NCBI GenBank assembly: GCA_030762895.1
Contig: CM061069.1
Coordinates: 4,647,178-4,711,177 of the forward strand
Reading direction: 5' to 3'
Length of the DNA stretch: 64,000 nt
Source of the DNA: Sophora flavescens
Taxonomy: Eukaryota > Streptophyta > Magnoliopsida > Fabales > Fabaceae
The notes below the pieces were generated by a model. The model was not told the DNA's origin and did not search any database. It saw only the letters and a list, made by a program, of their open reading frames with translations. This document shows, piece after piece, positions 12,323 to 24,167 of this stretch. Made by a program: the position numbers and the translations under genes. How positions within the stretch are numbered: the stretch's first letter is position 1; every line of letters begins with the position of its first letter.

Positions 12323-15300
12323 CCTAGAGACAGGTGATCGTCCCGATGTGGCCTTGGAAGGGGTGGCAAACACTAGATTGTCTGAAGGTGCATCGTAAAG
12401 GATCCTCATGATGTTGTTGGTTTTTAAAAATGTTGGCTTTCGATATTTATCAATTTTGTGGGGTACTTGATGGTGTGGTGAGGCTGTGGGTGCGCGGCTC
12501 CTTGACCTTTTCTGTGGATGGACGTGATGTTAGGTGATGCCTTCCGGGGCGTAGCCGAAGCACCAGAGACGGGTGATCGTCCTGAGGTGGCCTTGGAAGG
12601 GGTGTCAAACACCGGATCGACTGAAGGTTCATCAGAAAGGATCCTTGCGATGTTATTGGTTTTTAAAAATGTTGGCTTTTGATATTTATCAATTTCGTGG
12701 GGCACTCGATGGTGTGGCAAGGCTGTCAGTGTGCGGCTTCTCGACTTTCGTTGTCGATGGAAGTGGTGTTAGGTGATGCCTTCCAGGGAGAAACCGAAGC
12801 ACCTAGTGACGGGTGATCGTCCTGAAGTGGCCTTGGAAGGGGTGGCAAACACAAAATCGACTGAAGGCGCATCGTAAAGGATCCTCGTGATGTTGCTGGT
12901 TTTTAAAAATGTTGGCTTTCAATATTTATAAAATTCGTGGGGTACTCAACGGTGTGGTGAGGCTGTGGGTGCGCATCTCCTCGACCTTTTCTGTGGATGT
13001 CCGTGGTGTTAGGGGATGCCTTCCGGGGCGGAGACGAGTTATCATCCTGAAGTGGCCTTGGAAGGGGTGGCAAAGACCAGATCGGCTGAAAGCGCATCAG
13101 AAAAGGTCCCCGTGATGTTGTTGGTTTTTAAAAATGTTGGCTTTCGATATTTATCAATATTGTGGGGTATACGATCGTGTGGAGAGGCTGTGGGTGCGCG
13201 GTTCCTCAACCTTGGTTGTGGATGGACGTGGTGTTAGGAGATGCCTTCCGGGGTGTAGCCGAAGAACTAAGAGATGGGTGATCGTCCTAAATTGGCCTTG
13301 GAAGCGGTGGCAAACACCATATTGGCTGAAGGCACATCAGAAAGGATCCTCATGATGTTGTTGGTTTTTAAAAATGTTGGCTTTCGATATTTATCCATTT
13401 TGTGGGGTACTCGATGGTGTGGTGAGGCTGTGGGTGCAGGCTCCTCGACATTTTCTATGGATGGACGTGGTGCTAGGTGATGCCTTCCGGGGCAGAGCCG
13501 ACGCACCAAGAGACGGGTGATCGTCCAGAAGTCGCCTTGGAAGTGGTGGCAAACACCGGATCGATTGAAGGTTCATCGAAAATGATCCTTGCGATGTTGT
13601 TGGGTTTTAAAAATGTTGGCTTTCGATATTTATCAATTTCGTGAGGTACTCGATGGTATCGCTAGGCTGTGGGTGTGCGGCTTCTCGACTTTCGTTGTCG
13701 ATGGACGTGGTGTTAAGTCATGCCTTCCATGGCAAAACCGAAGCACCTAGAGACGGGTGATCGCCCTGAGGTGGCCTTGGAAGGAGTGGCAAACACCAGA
13801 TCGACTGAAGGTGCATCGTAAAGGATCCTCGTGATGTTGTTGGTTTTTAAAAATGTTGCCTTTTAATAGTTATAAGATTCGCGGGGTACTCGATGGGGTG
13901 GTGAGGCTGTGGGTGCGCGGCTCCTCGACCTTTTCTGTGGATGGACGTGGTGTAGGTGATGCCTTCCGGGGTAGAGACGAAGCACCAAGAGACGAGTTAT
14001 CGTCCAGAAGTGGCCTTGGAAGGGGTGGCAAACACCATATCGACTGAAGGCACGCCGGAAAGGATCCTCGTGATGTTGTTGTTTTTTAAAAATGTTGGCT
14101 TTTTGTATTTATCAATTTCGTGCGGTACTCGATGGTGTGGTGAGGCTGTGGGTGCGCGGCTCCTCGACCTTTTCTGTGGATGGACGTGGTGTTAGGTGAT
14201 GCCTTCCGGGGCGTAGCGGAAGCACCCAGAGACTGGTGATCGTCCTGAAGTGGCCTTGGAAGGGGTGGCAAACACTGGATCGACTGAAGGTTCATCAGAA
14301 AGGATCCTTGCGATGTTATTGGGTTTTAAAAATGTTGGCTTTTGATATTTATCAATTTCGTGGTGCACTCAATGGTGTGGCAAGGCTGTCGGTGTGCGGC
14401 TTCTTGACTTTCGTTGTCGATGGACGTGGTGTTAGGTGATGCCTTCCAGGGCGAAACCGAAGCACCTAGAGACGGGTAATCATTCTGAAGTAGCCATGGA
14501 AGGGTTGGCAAACACCAAATCGACTGAAGGCGCATCTTAAAGGATCCTCGTGATGTTGCTGGTTTAAAAAATGTTGGCTTTCAATATTTATAAAATTCGT
14601 GGGGTACTCGATGGTGTGGTGAGGCTGTGGGTGGGCATCTCCTCGACCTTTTCTGTGGATGTCCGTGGTGTTAGGGGATGCCTTCCGGGGCGGAGACGAA
14701 GCAAGACGAGTTATCGTCCTGAAGTGGCCTTGGAAGGGGTGGCAAAGACCAGATCGACTGAAAGCGCATCGGAAAAGATCCTCGTGATGTTGTTGGTTTT
14801 TAAAAATGTTGGCTTTCGATATTTATCAATATTGTGGGGTATACGATGGTGTGGCGAGGTTGTGGGTGCGCGGTTCCTCGACCTTGGTTGTGGATGGACG
14901 TGGTGTTAGGAGATGCCTTCCGGGGTGGAACCGAAGAACTAAGAGATGGGTGATCGCCCTAAATTGGCCTTGGAAGCGGTGGCAAATACCAGATTGGCTG
15001 AAGGCACATCAGAAAGGATCCTCATAATGTTGTTGGTTTTTAAAAATGTTGGCTTTCGATATTTATCCATTTTGTGGGGTACTCGATGGTGTGGTGAGGC
15101 TGTGGGTGCACGGCTCCTCAACATTTTCTAAGGATGGACGTGGTGCTAGGTGATGCCTTCCGGGGCGGAGATGAAGCACCAAGAGACGGGTGATCGTCCT
15201 GAAGTCGCCTTGGAAGTGGTGGCAAACACCGGATCGACTGAAGGTTCATCGGAAATGATCCTTGCGATGTTGTTGGGTTTTAAAAATGTTGGCTTTTGAT

Positions 15301-18300
15301 ATTTATCAATTTCATGGGGTACACGATGGTGTGGTGAGGCTGTGGGTGTGCGGCTTCTCGACTTTCGTTGTCGATGGACGTGGTGTTAGGTGATGCCTTC
15401 CACGGCGAAACCGAAGTACCTAGAGACGGGTGATCGTCCTGAAGTGGCCTTGGAAGGAGTGGCAAACACCAGATCGACTGACGGCGAATCGTAAAGGATC
15501 CTCGTGTTGTTGTTGGTTTTTAAAAATGTTGGCTTTTAATAATTATAGAATTCGTGGGGTACTCGATGGTGTGGTGAGGCTGTGGGTGCGCGGCTCCTCA
15601 ATCTTTTCTGTAGATGGACGTGGTGTTAGGTGATGCCTTCCGGGGCGGAGACGAAGAACCAAGAGACGAGTTATCGTCCAGAAGTGGCCTTGGAAGGAGT
15701 GGCAAACACCATATCGACTGAAGGCACGCCGAAAACGATCCTCGTGATGTTGTTGGTTTTTAAAAATGTTGGCTTTCTGTATTTATCAATTTCGTGCGGT
15801 ACTCGATGGTGTGGTGAGGCTGTGGGAGTGTGGCTCCTCGACCTTTTCTGTGGATGGACGTTGTGTTAGGTGATGCCTTCCGGGGCGGAGCCGAAGCACC
15901 GAGAGACGGGTGATCGTCCTGAAGTGGCCTTGGAAGTGGTGGCAAACCCCAGATCGACTGAAGGTTCATCGGAAAGGATCCTTACGATGTTGTTGGTTTT
16001 TAATAATTTTGGCTTTCGATATTTATCAATTTCGTGAGGTACTCGATGGTATCGCTAGGCTGTGGGTGTGCGGCTTCTCGACTTTCATTGTCGATGGACG
16101 TGGTGTTAGGTGATGCCTTCCAGGGTCAAACCGAAGCACCTAGAGACGGGTGATCGTCCTGAAGTGGCCTTGGCAGTGGTGGCAAACATCGGATCGACTG
16201 AGGTTTCATCGAAAAGGATTCTTGCGATGTTGTTAGGTTTTCAAAATGTTGGCTTTCGATATTTATCAATTTCGTGGGGTACACGATGGTGTGGTGAGGC
16301 TGTGGGTGTGCGGCTTCTCGACTTTCATTGTCAATGGCCGTGGTGTTAGGTGATGCCTTCCATGGCGAAACCGAAGCACCTAGAGATGGGTGATCGTCCT
16401 GAAGTGGCCTTGGAAGGGGTGGCAAACACCAGATCAACTGAAGGCGCATCGTAAAGGATCCACGTGATGTTGTTGGTTTTTAAAAATGTTGGCTTTTAAT
16501 AGTTATAAAATTAGTGGGGTACTCGATGGTGTGGTGAGGCTGTGGGTGCGCGCCTCCTCGACCTTTTCTGTGGATGGACGTGGTATTAGGTGATGCCTTC
16601 CGCGGCGGAGACAAAGCACCAAGAGACCAGTTATCGTCCAGAAGTGGCCTTTGAAGGGGTGGCAAACACTATATCGACTAAAGGCGCACCGGAAAGGATC
16701 CTTGTGATGTTGTTGGTTTCTAAAAATGTTGGCTTTCTATATTTATCAATTTCGTGTGGTACTCGGTGGTGTGGTGAGGCTGTGGGTGTGCGGTTTGTGT
16801 TAGGTGATGCCTTCCAGGGCGAAGCCGAAGCATCAAGAGACGAGTGATCATCCTGAAGTGGCCTTGGAAGTGGTGGCAAACACCGGATTGATTGAAGGTT
16901 CATCGGAAAGGATCCTTACGATGTTGTTAGTTTTTAAAAATGTTGGCTTTCGATATTTATCAATTTCGTAGTGTACTCGATGGTATGGCTAGGCTGTGGG
17001 TGTGCGGCTTCTCGACTTTTTATGTGGATGGACGTGGTGTTAGGTGATGACTTCCGGGGTGGAGCCGAAGAACTAAGAGACGGGTGATCGTCCTAAATTG
17101 GCCTTGAAAGGGATGACAAACACCAGATCGGCGGAAGGCGCATCGGAAAGGATCTTCGCGATGTTTTTGGTTTTTAAAAATGTTGGCTTTCGATATTTGT
17201 CCATTTTGTGGGGTACTCGATGGTGTGGTGAGGTTGTGGGTGCGTGGCTCCTCGACCTTTTCTGTGGATGGACGTGGTGTTACGTCATGCCTTCCGGGGC
17301 AGAGCTGAAGCACCAAGAGACGGTTGATCATCCTGATGTGGACTTGGAAGTTGTGGCAAACACCGGATCGATTAAAGGCGCATCGGAAAGGATCCTTGCG
17401 ATGTTGTTGGTTTTTAAAAATGTTGGCTTTCGATATTTATCAATTTCGTGGGGTACTCGATGGTGTGGTGAGGCTGTGGGTGCGCGGCTCATTGACCTTT
17501 TCTGTTGATGGACGTGGTGTTAGGTGATGCCTTCCAAGGCGGAGCCAAAGCACCAAGAGACGGGTGATCGTCCTGAAGTCGCCTTGGAAGTGGTGGCAAA
17601 TACCTGATCGACTGAAGGTTCATCGGAAATGATCCTTGCGATGTTGTTGGTTTTAAAAATGTTGGCTTTCGATATTTATCAATTTCGTGGAGTACTCGAT
17701 GGTGTGGTGAGGCTGTGGGTGCGCGGCTCCTAGACCTTTTCTATGGATGGACATGGTGTTAGGTGATGCCTTACGGGGAGGAGCCGAAGCACCATGAGAC
17801 GAGTGATCGTCCTGAAGTGGCCTTGGAAGTCGTGGCAAACACCGGATCGACTGAAGGTTCATCAGAAAGGATCCTTGTGGTGTTGTTGGTTTTTAAAAAT
17901 GTTGGCTTTCGATATTAATCAATTTCATGGGGTACTCAATGGTGTGGTGAAGCTGTGGGTGTGCGGCTTATCGACTTTCGTTGTCGATGGACGGGGTATT
18001 TGGTGATGCCTTCCATGGCGAAACTGAAGCACCGAGAGACGGGTGATCGTCCTGAAGTGGCCCTGGAAGGAGTGGTAAACACCAGATCGACTGAAGGCGC
18101 ATCGTAATGGATCCTCACGATGTTGTTGGTTTTTAAAAATGTTTATTTTCGATATTTATCAGTTTCGTGGGGTATTCGATGTTGTGGTGAGTCTGTGGGT
18201 GCGTGGCTCCTCGACCTTTTCTGTGGATGGACATGGTGTTAGGTGATGCCTTCCGGAGCGGAGCCGAAGCACCAAGAGACGGGTGATCATCCTGAAGTGG

Positions 18301-19235
18301 CCTTGGAAAAGGTGGCAAACACCGGATAGGCTGAAGACGCATCGGAAAGGATCCTTGCGATGTTGTTGGTTTTTAAAAATGTTGGCTTTCGATATTTATC
18401 AATTTCGTGGTGTACACGATGGTGTGGCGAGGATGTGGGCGCACGGCTCCTCGACCTTGGTTGTGGATGGACGTGGTGTTAGGAGATGCCTTCTGCGTGG
18501 AGCCGAAGAACTAAGAGACGGGTGATCGTCCTAAATTGGCCTTGGAAGGGATGGCAAACACCACATTGGCGGAAGGAACATCGGAAATGATCTTTGTGAT
18601 GTTTTTTGTTTTTTAAAAATGTTGGCTTTCGATATTTATCCATTTTGTGGGGTACTCGATGGTGTGGTGAGGCTGTGGGTGCGTGGCTCCTCGACCTTTT
18701 CTGTGGATGGACGTGGTGTTAGGTCATGCCTTCCGGGGCGGAGCTGAAGCACCAAGAGACGGTTGATCGTCCTGATGTGGACTTGGAAGTTGTGGCAAAC
18801 ACCGGATCGACTAAAGGCGCATCGGAAAGGATCCTTGCGATGTTGTTGGTTTTTAAAAATGTTGGCTTTCGATATTTATCAATTTCGTGGGGTACTCGAT
18901 GGTGTGGTGAGGCTGTGGGTGCGCGGCTCCTCGACCTTTTCTATTGATGGACGTGGTGTTAGGTGATGCCTTCCAGGGCGGAGCCGAAGTACCAAGAGAC
19001 TGGTGATCGTCCTGAATTCGCCTTGGAAGTGGTGGCAAACACCTGATTGACTGAAGGTTCATCGGAAATGATCCTTGCGATGTTGTTGGTTTTTAAAAAT
19101 GTTGGCTTTCGATATTTATCAATTTCGTGGAGTACTCGATGGTGTGGTGAGGCTGTGGGTGCGCGGCTCCTCGACCTTTTCTTTGGATGGTCGTGGTGTT
19201 AGGTGATGCCTTCCGGGGAGGAGCCGAAGCACCAT
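12323..19235. repeat. 240-bp satellite array, block A2
   Basis: About 29 monomers continuing block A1 in the same orientation after the retrotransposon. Multimer structure is visible: units with GGATGTCCGTGGTG recur near 12.99 and 14.66 kb (about 7 units), and the stretches from 17098 and about 18540 repeat with a 1440-bp offset (6 units). A subtype with TTTTAATAGTTATAAAATTC in place of the usual core recurs here and in A1 but I do not see it in blocks B and C. One unit (16590-16803) is about 26 bp short near its end. The array stops abruptly at monomer position about 35, where the sequence changes to a CACTA transposon. No genes are supported. Confidence 0.96.
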
Positions 19236-19976
19236 GACGTAAAATGTTGTTTTATTTTTGGTTTTTGATTATAACGTTTACACCCGCGCGCCTTCTGCAC
19301 TTTGCTCTGTACGTCTTTGTTCTTCTCTTTTCATCATGCTCACGCTCACTCTCACTCTCAACTCTCACCAACTCACTGTCACTCTCACTCTGCCCTAATT
19401 GTGAGCTCATCTCCACCGCAACCACCGTGAGGGCTTCTTCGCCACCACCGTGAGGTACACTCTTAACCCCTAACTCTGTCTTTCCCGCTCATTCTTTGCA
19501 ATAACTTGACATCTCTCTTTCCCATTCCCGCGCACTAACTCTCCTTGTCCCTCTGCTCTCAGTAACCACATCGAACGTTGGCCACCACTCGAACTCCCGT
19601 CCCCACCACCACGCGAGCACCTATTTCTGGTGAGTCTTTAGGGCAAATTTTTTTATTTTTGGTTTTGAGTGTATGTTGAAACTGTAGTCTCAGTAGTTGA
19701 AACTTGAAACTATGAGTTTGAGTTGTTTGGAATGTCTCTATTTTTGGTTTTGAGTGTATGTGCTGGTTGGTCTGTCACGGCCGTGATGTTCATCACGGCT
19801 AGGCCGTGATAAGTTCTGCCTGTGAGGGTCTGGTTCAGTTGGCACGTTACAGCCATGATGGACATCACTGCCAGGCCATGACCAGTGCTTGGCAATCTTC
19901 AAAAACTAGTTTTCAATCTCACGTATTGTCCTTATATTGGATATATGTTTTGTATATCTACAGAACCTATCTAGTT
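19236..19976 (+). other. CACTA 5' leader region
   Basis: This is 741 bases before the first recognisable coding motif. It starts at the satellite junction and includes a pyrimidine-rich stretch (TCACTCTCACTCTC and similar, 19330-19600) such as often precedes the first exon of plant CACTA genes, then a possible splice donor in TTTCTGGTGAGTC near 19630. A stretch with TATTTTTGGTTTTGAGTG occurs twice, about 87 bp apart (near 19655 and 19740). Two copies of the 36-bp palindromic motif are annotated separately. No confident ORF. Confidence 0.6.
19775..19882. repeat. Pair of 36-bp palindromic motifs in the CACTA element
   Basis: One well-preserved copy (19775-19810) and one decayed copy (about 19847-19882), 72 bp apart. 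The motif consists of TCACGGCCGTGATG, two variable bases, then CATCACGGC followed by TAGGCCGTGA. The good copy is followed by TTCTGCC, as other copies are followed by TTCTG or TCTGAC. An additional 18-bp perfect palindrome, TCGTGATGATCATCACGA at 20163-20180, may be a third remnant. Confidence 0.85.
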
Positions 19977-20168
19977 ATGGATCGTAGTTGGATGGTTTGT
20001 AAGCGCACTAGTGCTGAGTATTTGAAGGGGGTGGGAGAATTTATAGAATTTGCTCAAAGGAATGTTCCTAATAGTAATGGAATGTTCTGTTGTCCTTGTG
20101 TCAAGTGTTTGAATACGAGGAAATGTACGGTGAAGGAAATGTTCTGTTGTCCTTGTTTCCACTCGTGA
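19977..20168 (+). pseudogene. Transpos_assoc domain remnant of the CACTA transposase gene
   Basis: From ATG 19977 the frame gives 63 residues beginning MDRSWM, with EYLKGVGEFIEFAQRN and then CPCVKCLN. This is the N-terminal Transpos_assoc zinc-binding type domain typical of plant CACTA transposases. The known family continues for several hundred residues into a DDE transposase; here it stops at TGA 20166-20168. A 21-base sequence starting GGAATGTTCTGTTGTCC is nearly repeated about 60 bases downstream, so the Cys-Pro-Cys coding segment appears twice and the normal continuation is lost. No Transposase_21-like sequence follows. A truncated, inactive gene start. Confidence 0.8.
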
Positions 20169-20300
20169 TGATCATCACGAAGGGATATTGATATAGGTTG
20201 TTTAAACTTAGTATACATTTATTTTTATTTATACTTCTGTATTTATTTTGAGTTATAACCTATGTTAATAAATATATATTGTTTTTGAACAGGCATACAT

Positions 20301-21028
20301 ATGGATCAGTCGGATAGCCCACATGCACGGGTGGACACTGTGGGGCCTACGCAGGACCCGATCGCGCATATGCCTGATTCTAGTGTAAGTTTACATGTTA
20401 TATACTATCTTTAGTCCTTCTTTTTAATGTAACTTTATAATGTTACAACCCTCTATTTTATCATTTTTTTGTCCATACAGACATCAAAGGCTCATAGGAA
20501 ACGGGGTAGAGGAGCCACGACGTTGAAGAAACTAGAGAAGGACAGGCAAAGTGCACAGAAGCTTGAGGTGTCCTTCGATGCTAATCTAAATGCCCAGGGA
20601 CCCCGTGCTAAAGAATTTAATAAGTGGGTGTTTCCACAAGCGAAGCAGCACGTAAGCATCAACCACAACCACTAGAATGACGTTCCACAGAACGTTAAGG
20701 ATCAGATTTGGGAGGCTATCACGGTATTTTACCTTTACATTTGTTTGATTTACATTATTAGATAATTATCCGAGTTATAATCCATCCAGTTGTTATGTAT
20801 TTAATGTGTAGGTAGCTTGGACTGTGCCAAATGACGAGGATCATCGTCATAAATGTATGAAAATGGCATCAAAGCGTTGGAATGGGTTCAAGCATGATCT
20901 TACCAGGTACTATGTATCTGGGAAGAAGCGGCTTGATAAATTGTTCTCGGATTATCCCTGGATTGATTGTAGGTGGATCTTAAAGAACAATCCTCCCAGG
21001 GCTCATTCGTCCCTTCTGGATGGCGGGA
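20301..21028 (+). pseudogene. CACTA second gene, 5' exons (split by a retrotransposon)
   Basis: Three exons with good splice borders are suggested: 20301-20384 (starting MDQSDSPHARVDT), 20481-20723 and 20812-21028, with donors at GTAAGT (20385) and GT (20724) and acceptors ending CATACAG and GTGTAG. The product has a basic segment (KAHRKRGRG), then KEFNKWVFPQAKQH, KDQIWEAIT, VAWTVPNDEDHRHKCMKMAS and KRWNGFKHDLTRYYV, the layout of the plant transposon (En/Spm-like) protein domain. An in-frame TAG follows HNH near 20674. The last exon is cut at 21028 by the tRNA-Asp-primed element, whose target duplication is CGGGA. The 3' half resumes at 26606 in a frame that does not match perfectly, so frame-shifting decay is likely. 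Confidence 0.72.
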
Positions 21029-21957
21029 TGTTGGACGAATCTGGGCAAGTATACCCAGTCGTGCAAGTAATACGGTGGTGAGACCGGTTATCGTATCCAC
21101 GGGGATTGAATGTCAATTACCAATTCACAAACTCAGCAACTATCTGGACTAAACTATAAATCAAGAGAAATCAAAACAGAAAAATAAAGCAACAAAAGAA
21201 ATAAAATGTTTTTGGTCTTTTTGGGGACTTTTAACAAACACTTGGAGTGCAGAAAGAGGTGTTGGGATCAGATTTCACCAAACATCTGCCTCATGTACTA
21301 CTAGGACTAGATACCTCCCATTCATGCATCAAAAATTAAAATCAATCCACTAGATTACTCAAGCCCCGATGTCTCGGATGGCAAGAGCCTAAATCCACTA
21401 ATAGACCCTAATTCCTTAGGTGGCCTAGATTAATGAATTTGCATTAGGGATAGGGATTACGCGATTACTAGTAAACCAAACTCCATTTCTAGACGTAAAG
21501 GTTACTAGGTGATTAATTTCAGTTCCGGAATTGATAAGAACGTGTCCATTGCAAACCAAAACACTATTCGAGTCATGGGGGTGCTAGCCACAACAAGCAT
21601 TAAGCATGGAAAATCAATCACTAATATGAAGACATGAACACAGAATAATCAGTCAAGGCACATACATAATAATCAGTCTGGTTACATCTGATCCCAACAA
21701 CCGGGATTTAGCTACTCATAGAGAAATCCAAAACTAAAACAGTAGGGACAAAGGAAAGAAGAAGGGAAATAAGAAACTCCATTGGATGCTTTTCCCCAGC
21801 CGTCAGCCTCCTTTGATTCTAGGGTTCAGTCCTCCTCAATCGCAGCCTCCAAGGTCTTCCTAGGGTAAAAATGCTCCTAGGTCAAAAGTCCCTATTTTTC
21901 TGATGGTTCCTGGTCTCCACTAGGGTTCATAGCTTCATTTGTTTTGTCTGCTGCGCT

Positions 21958-21968
21958 CATATATATAG
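21958..21968 (-). promoter_or_regulatory. Putative LTR TATA box
   Basis: CATATATATAG on the plus strand reads CTATATATATG on the minus strand, preceded in element orientation by a GC-rich stretch. The same sequence is at 26127-26137 in the other LTR. The related LTR at 62707 has TATAAAT in the corresponding part. Position and sequence suit a Pol II LTR promoter; the start site is not demonstrated. Confidence 0.5.
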
Positions 21969-21980
21969 AGGGGCCACGCG

Positions 21981-22206
21981 TCACGGTCGTGATAGCCATC
22001 ACGGCCAGGCCGTGATGTGTTCTGGAGTGGGCGCGCTTTCAAAATTGGATTCTCGCGAGGCGAGCTGAAGATTCACGAGGCGAGACTTTAATTTCTAGTT
22101 TGTCACGGCCGTGATGCTTATCACGGCTAGGCCGTGACAGCCTCTGACTTTTGCCTTCCTCTCTGCTTGATCATGGCCGTGATGGTCATCACGGCCAAGC
22201 CGTGAT
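21981..22206. repeat. Three 36-bp palindromic motifs in the 3' LTR
   Basis: Copies at 21981-22016, 22103-22138 and 22171-22206, with start spacings of 122 and 68 bp. They vary mainly at the central bases (GATAGCC, GATGCTT, GATGGTC) and in the right arm (CCAGG, CTAGG, CCAAG). Between the first and second lies TCTCGCGAGGCGAG, another palindrome-rich motif. Confidence 0.93.
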
Positions 22207-22431
22207 GGGCTCGGTTTGGCTCATATTCTTCACTTTTCAAGCTCTATTTCATCCAGGCTCCATCAAGGCTGATTTTGATCATTTTTACATTAATTCTTGC
22301 AAAACAACACCAAGAAACCGCTTCACCCGTTCCAAGGTAAAATATAACTAAAATCAAATAAAGAATGCCTAATCTATATGAAAAACGCATGCAAAAGTGT
22401 ACAAGAAACATCATGTAAAATCACAGTATCA

Positions 22432-22470
22432 AATCACCCCAAGATTATTCAATTGCTTGTCCTCAAGCAA
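22432..22470 (-). other. Polypurine tract and GCTTGAGGACAAGCAA palindrome
   Basis: On the minus strand, TTGCTTGAGGACAAGCAA (22453-22470) is followed by CTTGGGGTGATT, which abuts the LTR. In plant Athila/Tat-like elements the same arrangement, a GAGGACAAGCAA palindrome then a G-rich tract then TGATA, marks the 3' end of the internal region. It fixes the orientation of this element. Confidence 0.85.
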
Positions 22471-24120
22471 TCATTAAGGCCAGAAGATCAATATAATCAA
22501 ATCATGGATAGTGAACCAAGAACCCGAGTAAATGATCCAAGGCAATTCAAATAATTCAGCAAGAGACAATCAATTCAAGTCCAATTAGACGCTTAGGTTC
22601 CCTATACTCATATTCTCACTGATTTGGGCACTCTTTCTCACCTGAAGCTCACCCCAAGCTTGTTCATTTGCTTGGCTCTCTTTCTACCTCACTCAAGTGT
22701 TTAAGGGTATGTGACAATTCACTCTATTTTCCTCAAGGAAAGAATTCTACCATAGGCTTGACTATCAACCAAATCTCTACTTTATTAATGAAAACAATTA
22801 AGAATCAAGAGGTCTTCTGCTTTGGTTGTAACGTGGCCATGGGATCAATCGTTAGGTGGGGAAATCAATAAAAGGACATTTCAAAAGGCCACACAAAACA
22901 TCAAGCATTGCAAAACATGACCTTCTAAAATACCCTTTTGGGTTTCGATTCACTTTTCCACCTTTTTTTCTTTTTCTTTTCATTTTATTTCTTATTTCTT
23001 TTTGTCATCCCCTTCTCTGTATATTTTTGTTTTTTCTTTTGTTTTTCTTTTGTTTGGAGAAGGAGAGATTTTCCAATTCAATAGAAACATTTTTCTGATT
23101 CTTTTCATCCCAAACTTTTTTCAACTACCTTTTTACCCTTTTGTAATACTTTAAAAGGTCCTATCAAGCATCATTCATTAAAGCATTTCAAGGTACCAAG
23201 AAAAGTATTTTATTCTTTCCGGCTCAAAATTGGGCAACTAAGGGGTAGCATTTAATCATTCAAAGCTCAGAAGGCCGAAAAAATACCTAGTGCCTCAATC
23301 ATTTTCAAAAATGTTTTAAAAAATTTTTAAGCTTCAAAATGGTTTCAAGTCAAGTTCTAGAGAAATACAATCCAAGAGGAATAACACTCTAACACAAAGA
23401 ATGGGGCAGATTTGGTGAGTACCCCTTTGGCTCAAAATCTCACATTTTAGTAGTTCAAAAATCAATGAGAAACACAAATCTACTGAACCACATGCTAATT
23501 ATCAACTATCACAGATTATCTCAAACATTTTTTTATTTGTAGCCTTATCACAAGAATAAAAAATTGGGTTAAAAGATTCACTATCTCAATTTAATTGGCA
23601 CTTAGTTCTCACAATCGGATGCAAAATCTAAACAAGGGCAATCTGATCATGCGATCATGCAAAACTATCATGCAAAACTATATGAATGCAACATGAAAAG
23701 TGCAAATTCAAAATACCCCTACCCCAAGCTTAAGAATTTACATTGTCCCCAATGTAAACAATCAAGTCGGAGAGAGGAGAAAAATTGGAACGGCTTACCG
23801 AGGCGGTAGCGGGTGTTGGCTCTTATTCCAGTCAGAAACTTGTTGGGAGATGCATCACAACCGTGAGCCTCATCACGGGCAAGCCGTGATCAATTCTGAT
23901 CCATGGGTGTTGGCCTGTCACGGCCGTGACCTCCGTCACGGCTAGGCCGTGATGGTTTCTGCCTTTGCTCTTTTCCTTGTCTTCTTGCTCTCCCTTCCTT
24001 CTTTCCCTCAAATCACTTGGCAATTTTATTAGTAAAAGAAAACTCTTGATCTTCTCAAATTATTCAAGAGTTAAAAATTCAAAAACAAAAACTAACTAAA
24101 GAGAAGGGTTAAGAAAACCT
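22471..24120 (-). other. Non-coding internal region downstream of the retrotransposon ORF
   Basis: About 1.65 kb between the ORF and the polypurine tract on the minus strand. It is AT-rich, with long pyrimidine runs on the plus strand near 22960-23060 (TTTTTCTTTTTC type), and I see no conserved pol domain in either strand. Short open frames here (60-81 codons) have no recognisable features. Two copies of the 36-bp motif lie at its ORF-proximal end. Confidence 0.7.
23855..23953. repeat. Pair of 36-bp palindromic motifs inside the retrotransposon
   Basis: Copies at 23855-23890 (partly decayed: TCACAACCGTGAG) and 23918-23953 (TCACGGCCGTGAC), 63 bp apart. Each is followed within a few bases by TTCTG. 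They are in the internal region, so the motif is not limited to LTRs. Confidence 0.9.
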
Positions 24121-24167
24121 GGGTTGCCTCCCAGTAAGCGCTTCTTTAACGTCACTAGCTTGACGTC
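24121..24167 (-). other. Conserved block after the ORF (GGGAGGCAACCC motif)
   Basis: On the minus strand this reads GACGTCAAGCTAGTGACG, then AAGCGCTTACTGGGAGGCAA followed by CC. From memory, a similar GACGTTAAA..AGCGCTT..GGGAGGCAACCC block follows coding regions in many plant Athila/Tat-type retrotransposons; its role is unknown to me. Here it sits immediately after the 303-codon ORF. Confidence 0.45.

Larger units (their letters stand above)
21029..22431 (-). repeat. 3' LTR (element orientation) of the tRNA-Asp-primed element
   Basis: A 1403-bp terminal repeat running from TGTTGGAC to CAGTATCA on the plus strand, that is TGATACTG to TCCAACA in element orientation. It has a TATA-like box, three copies of the 36-bp palindromic motif and a TCTCGCGAGGCGAG stretch. 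The related LTR at 62707 in opposite orientation lets the end be placed with confidence. Confidence 0.93.

Noticed and set aside
21981..22206. 36-bp motifs as bacterial-type terminators or operators
   Set aside because: The context is plant transposons, there is no T-tract consistently after the motif, and the copies are in both LTR and interior positions.
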